In this document: positions 43,209 through 50,246 of the stretch, piece after piece
Numbering within the stretch: the stretch's first letter is position 1
Layout: the number at the start of each line of letters is the position of its first letter
Source of the DNA: Candidatus Altimarinota bacterium
Lineage (GTDB): Bacteria > Patescibacteriota > Gracilibacteria > UBA4473
Direction of reading: 5' to 3'
Assembly (NCBI GenBank): GCA_021734785.1
Contig: JAIPIF010000003.1
Coordinates: 62,001 to 126,000 of the forward strand
Length of the DNA: 64,000 bases
Program-made: the position numbers and the translations under genes
Notes under the pieces: model-generated
What the model saw: the letters and a program-made list of their open reading frames with translations, nothing else
Told to the model about the DNA's origin: nothing
Databases searched by the model: none

Positions 43209-43842
43209 CCTTATGACAGAAGAAAACAAAATTCACATCAATATTTCTGAAGAGGAGGTGTCTCCTGCTCTCTGTTCTCAGGACGCTGCAGAACAACTGG
43301 ACAAAATAACGGATGCCAATCCGCCACGCCAACAAACCGAATCTTTTGCTCAAAAAGTGAAACGATTACTTGCACAGGTAGAACAAGGAGATTTTTCCGG
43401 CATCCCCGAAGGTGAAATGAAAAAACATGTTCTCAAGAGTCTCACACGAGAAGACGCGATTTCTTATTTCAAAATCTCAATTGAAGGAGCTTTTGCAGAA
43501 AAATCAAAAGAAGTCCTTCCTCAAATCAGACGACTTTTTGGCGTGAAGCAACTCAATCCTCTCGAACAAAAAATCCTTGACCAAATCACTGAAGAAGTGC
43601 GTCTCGAGCGGCTCACACTCATGACCGGAACCGACACGTACAATGTGCCGCAAGAAATCTCTTTCCGATGGCTTGCTCGAGCCTATCCTCAGTTTTCCGG
43701 TACAATAATGACGGGAAATACTGAGCAACAGCTTCGAATACTCGAACGCGGTCTGTCTGCGCTTCAAAAAAAACAACTCGAAAAAATACGGCAAGAAAAT
43801 GGATCCTATTTATCCCAGTTTCTTTCGGGTCATCCGAAATAA
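43201..43842 (+). CDS. Orphan hydrophilic protein
   Basis: 213 residues from ATG 43201 (overlapping the SemiSWEET stop by eight bases); ATG 43213 is an alternative. It is soluble, charged and AT-rich, with segments such as FAQKVKRLLAQVEQGDFSGIPEGEMKKHVLKSL and IRRLFGVKQLNPLEQKILDQITEEVRLERL. The start of the second segment resembles helical regulatory proteins, but no family can be named. Translational coupling to the transporter is likely. Confidence 0.75.
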   Translation: MDNLMTEENKIHINISEEEVSPALCSQDAAEQLDKITDANPPRQQTESFAQKVKRLLAQVEQGDFSGIPEGEMKKHVLKSLTREDAISYFKISIEGAFAEKSKEVLPQIRRLFGVKQLNPLEQKILDQITEEVRLERLTLMTGTDTYNVPQEISFRWLARAYPQFSGTIMTGNTEQQLRILERGLSALQKKQLEKIRQENGSYLSQFLSGHPK

Positions 43843-43916
43843 TTTTGGAAGCAAAAAGAACAGACAAAGAACACTCTCCCCTTTTAGAACAAAAGAGGGT
43901 ATTTTGGTGGGATCCT

Positions 43917-44410
43917 CGCAAAATCGAAGATTTTGCGCAGAGAGAGGAGTCGCGATAAAACTCAGTGCGATCCCGCTTTGGCGGGAGAGCCACGAGTGAA
44001 AAGAAAAACGGGGCCCCGTCCCGACGTGTCGGGATGAGGAGAGGAGGAGCCGGCAATCTTGTGGAATTTTTCCCAAGCAAAATCGAAGTGACTCTTTTTG
44101 GGGGTCCCCGCGAAATCACAGATTTCGTGGGGGGAGGAGGAGCGGACGAAACAAGTTGAGTCCCGCCAAGGCGGGACGAGAACAGTGCAGTCCGCGACGA
44201 CGATGGTGCCCAGGAAAGGACTTGAACCTTCACGGGATAAATCCCACTGCGACCTGAACGCAGCGCGTCTACCAATTCCGCCACCTGGGCTTTTTGTAAA
44301 AAAACTTTTTTCCAAGCAAAATCAAAGATTTTGTGTTCTCCGAGCGAAGCGGGTGCTTCGCGAGGAAAAAGGAGGTGTCGCCAAGCTAACGGAGTCCCGA
44401 CTTGTCGGGA
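43917..44410. repeat. Palindromic module array around two tRNA-Leu genes
   Basis: Two hairpin types recur. Type H1 (TCCCGnCnnGnCGGGA): 43971-43986, 44019-44034, 44161-44176 and 44395-44410. Type H2 (arms CAAAATC or CGAAATC, 3-nt loop): 43917-43937 with arms CGCAAAATC/GATTTTGCG, 44106-44132 (12-bp arms) and 44317-44333. A further GCGAAGC/GCTTCGC hairpin lies at 44344-44361. On the minus strand each module reads H1, about 30-60 nt with a CTCCTCC stretch, then H2, twice followed within about 30 nt by CTTGG and an A run. No coding capacity is evident in 43843-44203. Confidence 0.82.
44204..44290 (-). tRNA. tRNA-Leu (CAG)
   Basis: 87 nt with encoded CCA. Acceptor GCCCAGG/CCTGGGC, D-arm GCGGAATTGGTAGACGC, anticodon loop TTCAGGT with CAG, a long variable arm (GTGGGATTTATCCCGT) as in class II tRNAs, T-loop TTCAAGT. 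Confidence 0.97.
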
Positions 44411-44437
44411 CGAAGTGTGCGCAGGCGAACACCGACG

Positions 44438-44522
44438 TGGTGCCGAGGGTGGGAATCGAACCCACACGGATTGCTCCACACGATTTTGAGTCGTGCGCGT
44501 CTACCAATTCCGCCACCCCGGC
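44438..44522 (-). tRNA. tRNA-Leu (CAA)
   Basis: 85 nt with encoded CCA. Acceptor GCCGGGG/CCCTCGGC-type pairing, anticodon loop CTCAAAA with CAA, a long variable arm (GTGGAGCAATCCGT), T-loop TTCGATT. It has its own promoter; the CAG gene about 147 nt downstream shows none and is probably co-transcribed. Confidence 0.97.
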
Positions 44523-44559
44523 AAAAACCACCTCAAAAAAGACTCAAAAGAGCTCCGGG

Positions 44560-44587
44560 ATTGTAGAAATTCTTCGGGAAAAATCAA
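44560..44587 (-). promoter_or_regulatory. Promoter of the tRNA-Leu genes
   Basis: Minus strand TTGATT (44582-44587), 16 bp, TACAAT (44560-44565); the -35 overlaps the last codons of the second mscS. Confidence 0.83.
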
Positions 44588-45513
44588 GCAGGTTTTTCTT
44601 CTGTTGAAGGGGTCTTCCCCGGCAGGTGCAATGACTGCATCAAGTTTCGATCGTTGTCGTCGAGGGTGAGTGTGCGAATCGGGAATGGAATTTCAATCCC
44701 CGCCGCATCAAAGTCTTTCTTGAGCTGTTGGATCACTTCGGAGCGAGTCACAAGCCAGCCACTGCGAGATTCGACCCAAAACTTCACTTCCAGGGTAATC
44801 GCCGAATCACCAAACTCGGTAGCAATCACCTGGGGTTTTGGCTCGGGAACTACTTTTTCATGCTTTTTGACGGAAGCCACAGCAATCTGGATGGCCTCTG
44901 CCAGCGGCGTGGCATAGTGGACTCCGACATTGACTACCACCCGACGAAAAGAATTCGCCGTAAAATTCTGCACGACATTCGTAATCATCTGTGCATTTGG
45001 GATGATCAGGTTGGTGCCATCAAATGCTTTGACTTGTGTCGTACGCGCATCAATCTCTGTAACCGTTCCGGTTTGATCGCTGACTTTGACCACATCCCCG
45101 ATCTTAAATTTCTTTTGCGTGAGAATCATCACACCGGCAAAAAAGTTGGAAAGGAGGTCCTTGAGCGCAAAACCAATACCCACCCCGAGGAAGGCCAGGA
45201 GTGACCCCAGGTCGATGCCAACAATTTGAAAAGAAACGATCAGTCCCAAAATCACGATCCCTGTATACACAGTCCGTTCAATGAGAATCATCACTTCACG
45301 ATTGAGATCTTTGTTTCCCAAACGAAAACTCACCACTCGGCGAAAAAATCCGGCCACAAAAAAGGAGACGATAAACACAATCGCTGCCGCGATCCAAAGC
45401 GGAATCGCCTGCAGAAAATCCGACCAAAACAGCCAAACACCGGAGGTGGATTCTTCTTGCGCAGTCTGAGCCATTCCAATGGCCTGCGCAGAAGCGGTTT
45501 CAAAGAAAAGCAT
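44584..45513 (-). CDS. MscS-family mechanosensitive channel (short type)
   Basis: 309 residues from ATG 45513; the longer frame runs into the promoter. Three membrane helices (about residues 32-57, 80-102, 108-140); the pore helix LLAFLGVGIGFALKDLLSNFFAGVMIL is followed by FKIGDVVKVSDQTGTVTEIDARTTQVKAFDGTNLIIPN, the canonical MscS beta domain, then the alpha/beta C-terminus. It lacks the signal peptide and coiled coil of the 9599 paralogue. It gates under membrane tension. The gene precedes the tRNA-Leu promoter. Confidence 0.95.
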   Translation of the reverse strand: MLFFETASAQAIGMAQTAQEESTSGVWLFWSDFLQAIPLWIAAAIVFIVSFFVAGFFRRVVSFRLGNKDLNREVMILIERTVYTGIVILGLIVSFQIVGIDLGSLLAFLGVGIGFALKDLLSNFFAGVMILTQKKFKIGDVVKVSDQTGTVTEIDARTTQVKAFDGTNLIIPNAQMITNVVQNFTANSFRRVVVNVGVHYATPLAEAIQIAVASVKKHEKVVPEPKPQVIATEFGDSAITLEVKFWVESRSGWLVTRSEVIQQLKKDFDAAGIEIPFPIRTLTLDDNDRNLMQSLHLPGKTPSTEEKPA

Positions 45514-45536
45514 GTTTGAGAGAAAGGATTCGGGAA

Positions 45537-45565
45537 ATTGTACCACAAAAAAAGAACAAAATCAA
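45537..45565 (-). promoter_or_regulatory. Promoter of the second mscS
   Basis: Minus strand TTGATT (45560-45565), 17 bp, TACAAT (45537-45542). Confidence 0.85.
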
Positions 45566-45648
45566 TGGAGCAACCGTTTTTTTTCGACAGCGAGACGTGA
45601 CCTTTGTATCCTTTTCTTGTTTTTCATTCTTTCTTTCCCCCCTTTCCC

Positions 45649-46089
45649 ATGAAAAAACAACTTCTCACCCGTAACGGCCCGTGGCAAGCAGTGGTACTGT
45701 ACGTACTCAATTTTTTTAATCTGATTGCCCTCTCTCTCTTGCTGTTGGTTTTTCTACTGCAGGCAATCGCCGGATCTGTACTCTTTCCCCAAATGCTGCT
45801 CATGATGGGACAGGATGCCATGAGCCTCATGATGCAAGGCGTGGTGGTCGGCCTTCTTCTTTTCGTTGGTTTGTGGGTGCTCCAATTCTTTGTCACCTGT
45901 GCGTTTTACCGAGGACAAAAATGGGTGACACTGTTTCACATGATTGTGTGGGCACTGATGATCATTTTACAAGTCATTGCGCTGATCAAAGGGTTTTCGA
46001 TGGAAACCGTATTTTCTCTTCTGATCGGTGGCTTTCTCTGGTATCTGGGGTTTGCCTGTTTTCGTTCCCCGTTTTTTGGGAAAAAATAA
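45649..46089 (+). CDS. Small multi-pass membrane protein of unknown function
   Basis: 146 residues from ATG 45649, with four predicted helices (about residues 11-35, 55-80, 90-110, 115-138). The second luminal loop is Met-rich (QMLLMMGQDAMSLMMQG), and the C-terminus is FRSPFFGKK. I do not recognise a family. It is divergent from mscS and followed by a bidirectional terminator. Confidence 0.77.
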   Translation: MKKQLLTRNGPWQAVVLYVLNFFNLIALSLLLLVFLLQAIAGSVLFPQMLLMMGQDAMSLMMQGVVVGLLLFVGLWVLQFFVTCAFYRGQKWVTLFHMIVWALMIILQVIALIKGFSMETVFSLLIGGFLWYLGFACFRSPFFGKK

Positions 46090-46111
46090 TTCGTTTTTCA
46101 AAGTAAAGAAC

Positions 46112-46140
46112 AAAAATCCCTGCTTCGGTGGGGGTTTTTA
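46112..46140. terminator. Bidirectional terminator between the membrane protein and the carB half
   Basis: Stem CCCTGC/GTGGGG (with two wobble pairs) extended by A/T pairs, loop TTCG, A-run before and T-run after, serving both convergent genes. Confidence 0.75.
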
Positions 46141-47691
46141 TTTAGGCAGAGAGCCCAGATCGGGAAACATTTCGAGACTTCGTGCCAGCAGCTTTGCCAC
46201 TTGAATATTGGTGAGAAGCGGAATATTTGCATCGATCGCCGCCCGGCGAATGTGGTAGCCATCGGTTTCCTCCTCGTGACTAAATTTATTGGGCGTATTG
46301 ATAACAAGAGACACTTTTTTGTCTGCAATGAGATCTGCCACGTTTGGGTGCTTCCCCGAAGAAATTTTAGCCACGGTTTCACAGGGAATGCTCGAATCCT
46401 GAAAGAGTTCCGCCGTATGTCGGGTGCCGACCAGCGAGTATCCCAGCGAGAGAAACCGTTTGGCCACCGGGCGAAAAGCCACTTTGTCCCGGAGCCGCCC
46501 GAGCGTAATCAGTATCGCCGAACCCTTTGGAGGCAAGCGAAATCCCGTGGAAATCATGCTTTTGAGAAAGGCTTCCTCAATTGAATCGCCAAAACACGCC
46601 ACCTCCCCGGTCGAACTCATTTCCACTCCCAGGGTCGGATCGGCTCCCTTGAGGCGAGAGAAAGAAAACTGCGGGGCTTTGACGCCCACTTTTTCGATCG
46701 CCAGCAAACTCTTTTCCTGCGTTTCCAGTTTTTCTCCAAGAAATACGCGGGTCGCGAGCTCAATAAAATTTTGGTGAAACACCTTCGAAACAAACGGAAA
46801 GGTTCGGCTTGCCCGGAGATTGCACTCGATGACTTTGATCTGGTTTTCACGCGCGAGAAACTGAATGTTGAACGGGCCAGAGATCTGCAACTTTTCTGCC
46901 AGACGAAGGGCAATGTGCCGCACACGGCGAATCGTTTCCAGGTACAGATTTTGTGGAGGCAAAACAATCGTTGCGTCCCCCGAATGCACGCCGGCATTTT
47001 CGACGTGCTCCGCGATCGAGGAACAAATGATGCGACCCTCCTGCGCCACTCCATCAAATTCAATTTCTTTCGCATCTTGTTCAAATTTTGTGATCACTAC
47101 AGAAGCCTCTGTCTCGCCGACAGCTTTGGCCAAAAAATCCTCGAGTTCCTCCCCACTGACCGCCACCGCCATCGCTGCCCCGGAGAGGACAAAAGAGGGG
47201 CGAACGAGCACCGGATACCCCACAGACTCCGCAAAAGCCAACGCATCTTCAATTTGAGAGAAACTCGCCCACACCGGCTGGTCGATTTTCAATGCATCAC
47301 AGAGCGAAGAAAATTTCTGGCGATCTTCACACTGGTCGATCGCTTCGACCGGGGTCCCCAGGATGGGGATACCCACTTTGGCGAGAGCCGTCCCCATGTT
47401 TTGTGCAATCTGTCCGCCGGTAGAAAGGATCACCCCGTCGGGATTTTCTCGATCACAGATGTCCAAAACGCGTTCGACGGTAAGCTCTTCGAAGTACAGT
47501 CGATCACATTCATCAAAATCCGTTGAAACCGTTTCGGGATTGGAATTGAGAAAAACGGTCTCACAGCCAAGTGAGCGCAATGTCCGCAACACCTGTACCC
47601 CGCACCAGTCAAATTCTACTGAACTCCCGATTGCGTACGGCCCAGAGCCGAGGATGAGGATTTTTTTCGGGCGTTGTTTCGGAGCCGGCAT
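46138..47691 (-). CDS. Carbamoyl-phosphate synthase large chain, C-terminal half only
   Basis: 517 residues, equal to the second half of CarB (about 1,070). The start KKILILGSGPYAIGSSVEFDWCGVQ matches the beginning of the second synthetase unit; DRLYFEELTVERVLDI, STGGQIAQNM and the ATP-grasp domain (VLVRPSFVLSGAAM ... IECNLRASRTFPFVSK) follow, then the allosteric MGS domain (about 385-517, VGTRHTAELFQ, NTPNK). The N-terminal synthetase unit and CarA are absent from the window. A split CarB is known in some bacteria and archaea; here the other half could be elsewhere, or the protein may act alone. Strong promoter with TACAAT 8 nt before the ATG. Confidence 0.9.
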   Translation of the reverse strand: MPAPKQRPKKILILGSGPYAIGSSVEFDWCGVQVLRTLRSLGCETVFLNSNPETVSTDFDECDRLYFEELTVERVLDICDRENPDGVILSTGGQIAQNMGTALAKVGIPILGTPVEAIDQCEDRQKFSSLCDALKIDQPVWASFSQIEDALAFAESVGYPVLVRPSFVLSGAAMAVAVSGEELEDFLAKAVGETEASVVITKFEQDAKEIEFDGVAQEGRIICSSIAEHVENAGVHSGDATIVLPPQNLYLETIRRVRHIALRLAEKLQISGPFNIQFLARENQIKVIECNLRASRTFPFVSKVFHQNFIELATRVFLGEKLETQEKSLLAIEKVGVKAPQFSFSRLKGADPTLGVEMSSTGEVACFGDSIEEAFLKSMISTGFRLPPKGSAILITLGRLRDKVAFRPVAKRFLSLGYSLVGTRHTAELFQDSSIPCETVAKISSGKHPNVADLIADKKVSLVINTPNKFSHEEETDGYHIRRAAIDANIPLLTNIQVAKLLARSLEMFPDLGSLPK

Positions 47692-47699
47692 GCCGAGTG

Positions 47700-47728
47700 A
47701 TTGTAGAGCAAACTCGACTCCCTGCCAA
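47700..47728 (-). promoter_or_regulatory. Promoter of the carB half
   Basis: Minus strand TTGGCA (47723-47728), 17 bp, TACAAT (47700-47705), 8 nt from the ATG at 47691. Confidence 0.85.
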
Positions 47729-47730
47729 AA

Positions 47731-48120
47731 TTACTTTCCCCGTTTTTGATATTCGCGTGTGACGGAATTTAGTCGCTTTCGATATTCACGAGAGGTACGG
47801 ACAAACGCCCACACTCCACACCCCAGCGTCAGAAAAATCGTCACATACAAAAAGAAGCGCATCGAAAAAAACGGCACCGCTGCAAATCGAGCAAATACAA
47901 AAATAATTCCCAAAACACCCAAAAAAGGAAACATCCAGAATTTCTTTTTGATTGATTTTTTTAAATATTTATCCCGTCGAGCATAGTTTTTGACAAACGA
48001 TCCCAAAAACATCACGAGAAGGAAAAAGACCAGGAGCAAAAATCCCGGCAAAAAGTCGCCGCCAGGGGTTGCGTCAAAGTAATAATGTGAGTTGAGAAGC
48101 CGAGAAAAATCCCACTGCAT
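47731..48120 (-). CDS. Small membrane protein of unknown function
   Basis: 129 residues from ATG 48120; the upstream frame is promoter sequence. Three hydrophobic helices (about residues 22-40, 60-80, 85-105) and a basic C-terminus (RTSREYRKRLNSVTREYQKRGK). No family recognised; Phe- and aromatic-rich. Confidence 0.72.
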   Translation of the reverse strand: MQWDFSRLLNSHYYFDATPGGDFLPGFLLLVFFLLVMFLGSFVKNYARRDKYLKKSIKKKFWMFPFLGVLGIIFVFARFAAVPFFSMRFFLYVTIFLTLGCGVWAFVRTSREYRKRLNSVTREYQKRGK

Positions 48121-48144
48121 AAAAAGAAAAAAATTTCGATGGTG

Positions 48145-48173
48145 GTTGTACCATAGGCACAAAAAAACGGCAA
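48145..48173 (-). promoter_or_regulatory. Promoter of the 47731 gene
   Basis: Minus strand TTGCCG (48168-48173), 17 bp, TACAAC (48145-48150). Confidence 0.72.
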
Positions 48174-48175
48174 GT

Positions 48176-48934
48176 TTATTCGACCGGCTTCCGATGGCGA
48201 CGCAGTGCTACCACACAGGCCACCACAAGTGCAAAATCAATTCCCTGCGCCAGACGAAACTGTTCACTCAGCATCACGGTGGCATCTGCGCGGAGAAATT
48301 GCAGAAAAAAATCGAAGGCAAAAAACATGAGCGCCGTAAGTTTAGCCAAACGTCCCGGCGTGTGAGAAAACGTTTTGAGATTTCCCGCCACCCAGCGAAG
48401 GAGAAGAAGGTGCAGCAGAAAAGCATACAGCGTCACTGGATGCACCGGCTCAAGGATATCCACCCCAAAGGTTTCGTACTGAACCCCCCAGGGAAGCGCG
48501 GTTTCTTTTCCATACACATGTCCCGTGATAAACCCCGCCAAATCTATGCCCAAAATAGCGATGAGAAAAGACGCCACTCCTGCATCCAACCAGCGCCAAA
48601 ACTTCATTTGATGTTGTCGCAGATCCCAAGCCATACAAGCCAGTCCTCCCAAGAGCGAAGCATAAAAATACAGTTCCCCTCTCCAAAAAAGAAAGAACGA
48701 CCACAGCCCGTGCTCTGCAAAAAGAGAGGGATCAAGAAAAAGCGAAACGACTCTGCCCACAAGAACCCCTCCCAACACCCATCGCCAGAAATGATGGACA
48801 AAAAAAGTTGTCGGAAATCCGTTTTTTTGAAGGTAACGATAAAAATGCCATGCCGCTAAGCAAAAAAAGATTGCCACCAACAATCCATAAATTTTGAGAG
48901 CAAACACCCCAAATCCCAACTGAAATAAATTCAT
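48176..48934 (-). CDS. lgt: Prolipoprotein diacylglyceryl transferase-like protein
   Basis: 252 residues from ATG 48934. Seven hydrophobic segments fit the Lgt topology. Family marks: KIYGLLVAIFFCLAAW, the GGVLVGR segment, GELYFYASLLGGLACMAW, the region FITGHVYGKETALPWGVQYE (for GNxxNxExxGxxTxLPWGV) and EPVHPVTLYAFLLH (for HPxQLYE). Lgt adds a diacylglyceryl group to the lipobox Cys; the lipoprotein at 37756 is a likely substrate. The E of HPxQLYE is Ala and the conserved Asn of the signature is Thr/Gly, so activity is likely but not certain. TACACT box 8 nt upstream. Confidence 0.88.
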   Translation of the reverse strand: MNLFQLGFGVFALKIYGLLVAIFFCLAAWHFYRYLQKNGFPTTFFVHHFWRWVLGGVLVGRVVSLFLDPSLFAEHGLWSFFLFWRGELYFYASLLGGLACMAWDLRQHQMKFWRWLDAGVASFLIAILGIDLAGFITGHVYGKETALPWGVQYETFGVDILEPVHPVTLYAFLLHLLLLRWVAGNLKTFSHTPGRLAKLTALMFFAFDFFLQFLRADATVMLSEQFRLAQGIDFALVVACVVALRRHRKPVE

Positions 48935-48942
48935 CGCCGCTG

Positions 48943-48970
48943 AGTGTAGCGGGAGAGATATTTTTTTCAA
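48943..48970 (-). promoter_or_regulatory. Promoter of lgt
   Basis: Minus strand TTGAAA (48965-48970), 16 bp, TACACT (48943-48948); ATG 8 nt downstream. Confidence 0.8.
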
Positions 48971-48980
48971 GCACCCGTGA

Positions 48981-50174
48981 TCAGCGCGTCCAAGGGAAAA
49001 GCGCCGGAGACTCAAACACCAAAACCGCTACGCCCCCCACAGCAAGGAGAAAAAAAACACTTCGTTGCCGCCAGGACAAGGGTTTTGGTGAAAATACCGC
49101 CGGAAAAAATATGACGGAAAGAAATGCGGTTGCCCCCGTAATAATCCACAGAACCGTAGATTCCAGCGAAAAGAGCACCCTCGGCACCTGGCTTGCGTTC
49201 CACAGCTGAAGCGCGCTAAAAATCCAAAACACCGTGCAGAGACCAAAGAGACTCACGACCATCCAGTAGAGCACCAGTCCGAGTTTTCCAAATGGATCTG
49301 CCTTTTGAAATTCTTGTTTTATTTTTTCCGGATGGAGCGATGTGAGATTGATCGCTACCCCTGCGAGTCCCGCTCGAAATTCTTTTCCGATTTCATTGGC
49401 ACGGATGAGAAAGGCTTTTTTTTGAGCAGCCATTTCCAACTGCTGATCTTCATTGAGTTTTTCCTCCGAAAGAAAAATGCTGTCATCCCGCAACTGGTCA
49501 AATATTTTTTTGGTCAGCGTTTTGAGATGGTCGATGGCATTGGAGCGACGCAGACGAGAAAGTAGGTTGATTCGGTCTTCCATCTCACGACGCTGTTCGG
49601 CACGAAGAATGCTTTTGTTTTCCTGGATCAGATGGTTGACCTCATCGATAATTTCCCCGATTTTTGTCTGAAAAAATTGAAGTTCCAGCTGATCTTTTTC
49701 CGATAAAACGGATTTCTTTTTGGATCTCGAAAGATTTTTTGGAGGTTTTATTTCCTCATTGTGAGCCATGCCAAACTCTTCCTGGTACTGTTCTTTGAGA
49801 TAGGGCGGAATTCCTTGCTGACGATGCGCCTGTTTTTCGTTTTCGGAAATATTTTCGGGAAAAAGAGCCGTCAGCGTAAATCCATACTCGCGAATAAGCT
49901 TTTTGAATGCTGCGTAGTCATTTACTGCTTCTATTTTTCCTCGCGCCGGTTTCCCATTTTTGTCTGTGCCCTCAAACTCAAATTTTTGAAATCGATCATT
50001 TGTTTTTTCTTCATGATCCGCGGTGTATTCATCCAAAGACAAAATTGCCAATCCTTTTTTTCGAAGTTTGGCTCGGGCTTCCTCTTGATTTTCAGCAAAG
50101 AGAGACCCCGAGATCTTTTGCCCTTCGGGATTGATGCCTTGAAAATAAAATCGCTTGAGAGGGGTGTCGTTCAT
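48981..50174 (-). CDS. Membrane protein with two PilC/GspF N-terminal-like motifs
   Basis: 397 residues from ATG 50174. Two tandem segments near the N-terminus, FYFQGINPEGQKISGSLFAENQEEARAKLRKKGL and FEFEGTDKNGKPARGKIEAVNDYAAFKKLIREYGF (each about 38 residues), match the motif that opens PilC/GspF pilus-platform proteins. A basic linker, a helical region (about 160-280), and three or four membrane helices (about 300-395) follow. The usual two T2SSF domains are missing, so this is not a standard PilC. It may interact with a pilus ATPase, but that is inference. Confidence 0.75.
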   Translation of the reverse strand: MNDTPLKRFYFQGINPEGQKISGSLFAENQEEARAKLRKKGLAILSLDEYTADHEEKTNDRFQKFEFEGTDKNGKPARGKIEAVNDYAAFKKLIREYGFTLTALFPENISENEKQAHRQQGIPPYLKEQYQEEFGMAHNEEIKPPKNLSRSKKKSVLSEKDQLELQFFQTKIGEIIDEVNHLIQENKSILRAEQRREMEDRINLLSRLRRSNAIDHLKTLTKKIFDQLRDDSIFLSEEKLNEDQQLEMAAQKKAFLIRANEIGKEFRAGLAGVAINLTSLHPEKIKQEFQKADPFGKLGLVLYWMVVSLFGLCTVFWIFSALQLWNASQVPRVLFSLESTVLWIITGATAFLSVIFFPAVFSPKPLSWRQRSVFFLLAVGGVAVLVFESPALFPWTR

Positions 50175-50191
50175 GATGAAATTATCGGTGT

Positions 50192-50220
50192 ATTCTACCA
50201 AAAAAAGGACCCGTTTGCAA
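50192..50220 (-). promoter_or_regulatory. Promoter of the PilC-motif gene
   Basis: Minus strand TTGCAA (50215-50220), 17 bp, TAGAAT (50192-50197). Confidence 0.78.
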
Positions 50221-50246
50221 GCCCCTCCGTCCTTTTCTTCTCGGGA

